This document shows, piece by piece, positions 13,575-15,006 of a stretch of DNA of 15,006 bases. Source of the DNA: Methanoregulaceae archaeon (lineage in GTDB: Archaea; Halobacteriota; Methanomicrobia; Methanomicrobiales; Methanospirillaceae); assembly GCA_028679325.1 (NCBI GenBank), contig JAJRBS010000065.1:1-15006 (forward strand). Reading direction: 5' to 3'. Under the pieces are notes generated by a model that ran no database searches, had not been told where the DNA came from, and worked only from the letters and a program-made list of their open reading frames with translations. Within the stretch, counting starts at the first letter, position 1; each line of letters starts with the position of its first letter. Made by a program: the position numbers and the translations under genes.

Positions 13575-14429
13575 TCAGGTGCTCCCTACCAGGTGCTGGA
13601 GGGCGGCACTCTCTCTCTGTGCCTTTCCGATGATCTCATCGATCACGTCCTTTTCATAGATACTGGCTTCTATCGCCAGGCCGCGGGCCTCACGGAAGGC
13701 CTTCCCGATGATCGGGACAGCCGTCTCCCGGGTCATGATGGTCGCGTTGACCGAGAGGTTGAAGGCCTCGAACGCAGCCAGCGTGATCTGGCGGTAGATC
13801 AGATCTTCATCGATGCCGAGGACCGATGGTTCGTAGACGGTACCTTCGAAGTAAGCCGCCTGAAGGATGAGCCCGATATCCATGGGCTTGATGTCGAGCT
13901 TGGACAGGACATCGGCAAGCTTGCGGCTGATGGTCTCCCCCTTTCTTGCCACCGTCTTGGTCTCACGGATCTTGACCTTCCCTGCCTCGATGGCTGCCGG
14001 GATTCCGGCCTGCTGGAGTTCGCCAACGATCGGGCCGGGCCTGAAGCTGGTGGGCCCCTTCTCGACGACGATATCCTCGGGAGCCTTCTCGCCGGGCTTC
14101 GCAGCCATCTTGGTCTTGGTCTTCTCGAGCTGCTTGTACAGCCGGAAGGGATTGTCATCGGTGAAGATAAGTGCGGAATGCCCGGAGATGTGTTTTTCAA
14201 GCCCCGCTATCTCTCCGCCGAGCTCCTGGAAGGCATGCTTGATCAGGGTGTTCCTGGTCATCCGGATCTTGGCCTTTCCCTTCAGGTTCCTGCGTATCAT
14301 CTGGAGCTGGGCTGCCGGGATGCCATACATGTCGACCAGACCGATCAGGGCATGCGAGCTGCTGTCGGCCTTGATCTCCTCGACCTGTTTTCTCTTCCAT
14401 ACCGGGAGGTGATGCGTGTAAAGCGCCAT
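13575..14429 (-). CDS. rpl10: Ribosomal protein L10 (archaeal P0-type stalk base)
   Basis: 284 residues. It anchors the L12 dimers to 23S rRNA. The N-terminal rRNA-binding domain (about 1-110) includes PVWKRKQVEEIK and the IRMTRNTLIKHAF segment. The archaeal/eukaryal insertion domain (about 115-200) has VVEKGPTSFRPGPIVGELQ. Three successive helical segments (about 207-230, 234-258, 260-280) form the spine that binds L12 dimers. The protein ends at LQHLVGST and lacks the Ala-rich acidic linker and GLGALF-type tail that many archaeal P0 proteins share with L12, which explains its shorter length. The ATG directly follows the rpl1 stop (TGA then ATG), with GGTG a few bases upstream, so translation is coupled. 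Confidence 0.97.
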   Translation of the reverse strand: MALYTHHLPVWKRKQVEEIKADSSSHALIGLVDMYGIPAAQLQMIRRNLKGKAKIRMTRNTLIKHAFQELGGEIAGLEKHISGHSALIFTDDNPFRLYKQLEKTKTKMAAKPGEKAPEDIVVEKGPTSFRPGPIVGELQQAGIPAAIEAGKVKIRETKTVARKGETISRKLADVLSKLDIKPMDIGLILQAAYFEGTVYEPSVLGIDEDLIYRQITLAAFEAFNLSVNATIMTRETAVPIIGKAFREARGLAIEASIYEKDVIDEIIGKAQRESAALQHLVGST

Positions 14430-15006
14430 TCACACCAGCCTCTCTGCCGGCCCCATGGTGGTCTTGACAAAGACCGACCTGATGTTCATCGGGCCCTGGT
14501 CGAGGGCTCCTTCGATCTTTTTCAGGACGGCATCGATGTTCTCGGCGATCTTTTCCGGGGGCATACCTGTCGACCCGACCTTGACATGGAAGGTCTTTTT
14601 GTCCTTGGTCCGGACTTTCACCGAGTTCCGGAGCCTCTCCACGATTGGCCTGATATCGGTCCCGCCCGGGATCGGCATCGGCATACGGCCTCTCGGACCG
14701 AGCCGGGGGCCAAGGAACCGGCCGACCTGGGGCATGACACTGGTCTCTGCCAGGAAGAACCGGTACTTCTCGGCCATGTGCCGCGCTTCACGCGGGGCAC
14801 CACCGAGCCGCTCGATCTCTTCCGGGCCGATGATGAGGTCGACCCCTGCCTCCCGTGCCTGGGTAGTGATATCCCCCTTGCCGAGAACCGCGATCCCCAC
14901 CTTCCGGCCTGTGCCGTTGGGGAGAAGAATCGTCTCGTCTATACGGTTCTTCGGCTGCGCCATGTCGATATTCTTGAGATTGATAGTGATATCGACGCTC
15001 TCAGAA
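14430..15006 (-). CDS. rpl1: Ribosomal protein L1, 5' partial
   Basis: The frame is open to the right edge of the window, giving 191 visible residues beginning SESVDITINLKNIDMAQPKN; roughly 25 N-terminal residues are missing compared with archaeal L1. An internal Met at 14963 might be mistaken for the start, but the preceding residues ESVDITINLKNIDM are typical L1 sequence, so the gene clearly extends further. Other signs are RIDETILLPNGTGRK, the IGPEEIERLGG region, GRFLGPRLGPRGRMPMP and FHVKVGSTGMPPEKIAENI, all conserved L1 segments. L1 binds 23S rRNA at the E site. In methanococci L1 represses its own operon by binding its mRNA near the start; that site would lie outside this window. The stop abuts the rpl10 ATG without a gap. 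Confidence 0.97.
   Translation of the reverse strand, partial: SESVDITINLKNIDMAQPKNRIDETILLPNGTGRKVGIAVLGKGDITTQAREAGVDLIIGPEEIERLGGAPREARHMAEKYRFFLAETSVMPQVGRFLGPRLGPRGRMPMPIPGGTDIRPIVERLRNSVKVRTKDKKTFHVKVGSTGMPPEKIAENIDAVLKKIEGALDQGPMNIRSVFVKTTMGPAERLV

Noticed and set aside
13867..14412. Plus-strand open frame of 181 codons opposite rpl10, with hydrophobic stretches
   Set aside because: The hydrophobic look comes from reading Glu/Lys-rich rpl10 codons in reverse; the real gene is L10.
14430..14963. L1 as a complete 177-residue protein starting at 14963
   Set aside because: The frame continues to the window edge with typical L1 residues (ESVDITINLKNIDM), so the gene is cut off by the window, not short.
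1..15006. CRISPR arrays, tRNA or rRNA genes, insertion sequences, long direct repeats
   Set aside because: Reading through the non-coding gaps, I found no repeat-spacer pattern, cloverleaf or transposase; nearly all the sequence is coding. A tRNA or repeat search would confirm this.

Overview
The window is almost certainly from a methanogenic archaeon of the order Methanomicrobiales. Two genes (methanogenesis markers 2 and 4/MtxX) belong to families characteristic of methanogens. The archaeal-type S-adenosylmethionine synthetase, archaeal clamp-loader large subunit (RfcL), archaemetzincin, UPF0146 protein and P0/L12-type ribosomal stalk genes are all archaeal. Base composition is GC-rich throughout. 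The genus cannot be fixed from the sequence alone. I see no mobile element, CRISPR array, tRNA or rRNA. This is a compact chromosomal housekeeping region.

Layout, left to right. (1) Positions 1-3144, plus strand: korB (5' end cut off), korC, sucC and sucD, joined by ATGA stop/start overlaps. Together they encode ferredoxin-dependent 2-oxoglutarate synthase subunits and succinyl-CoA synthetase, adjacent steps of the incomplete TCA pathway that supplies 2-oxoglutarate for glutamate. A GC hairpin plus T6 tract follows. (2) 3229-4059, plus: a protein with a PH-like N-terminal domain and a C-terminal zinc ribbon, function unknown. (3) 4072-5127, minus: a SAM-dependent O-methyltransferase-like protein, convergent with (2) and divergent from the SAM synthetase gene. 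(4) 5308-8689, plus: S-adenosylmethionine synthetase, hisG, hisA and hisB, all overlapping or abutting, so probably one transcript. (5) 8690-8904: a 215-base convergent gap with small hairpins and no gene I can support. (6) 8905-10658, minus: the overlapping pair methanogenesis marker 2 (PurM/SelD-like) and mtxX (phosphotransacetylase-like). (7) 10745-12223, plus: rfcL, apparently sharing an AT-rich promoter core with (6). (8) 12187-12621, minus: UPF0146 protein, whose 3' end lies antisense to the PCNA-binding motif codons of rfcL. (9) 12627-13178, plus: archaemetzincin amzA, whose start codon is 5 bases from that of the UPF0146 gene. (10) 13235-15006, minus: ribosomal stalk operon rpl1 (5' end outside the window), rpl10, rpl12.

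No single new multi-gene system stands out. The best candidates for something undescribed are the marker 2/mtxX pair, where two uncharacterised methanogen-specific enzymes are translationally coupled, and the PH-like/zinc-ribbon protein. The most unusual DNA architecture is at 12187-12627, where coding sequences overlap convergently and then diverge with almost no intergenic DNA.
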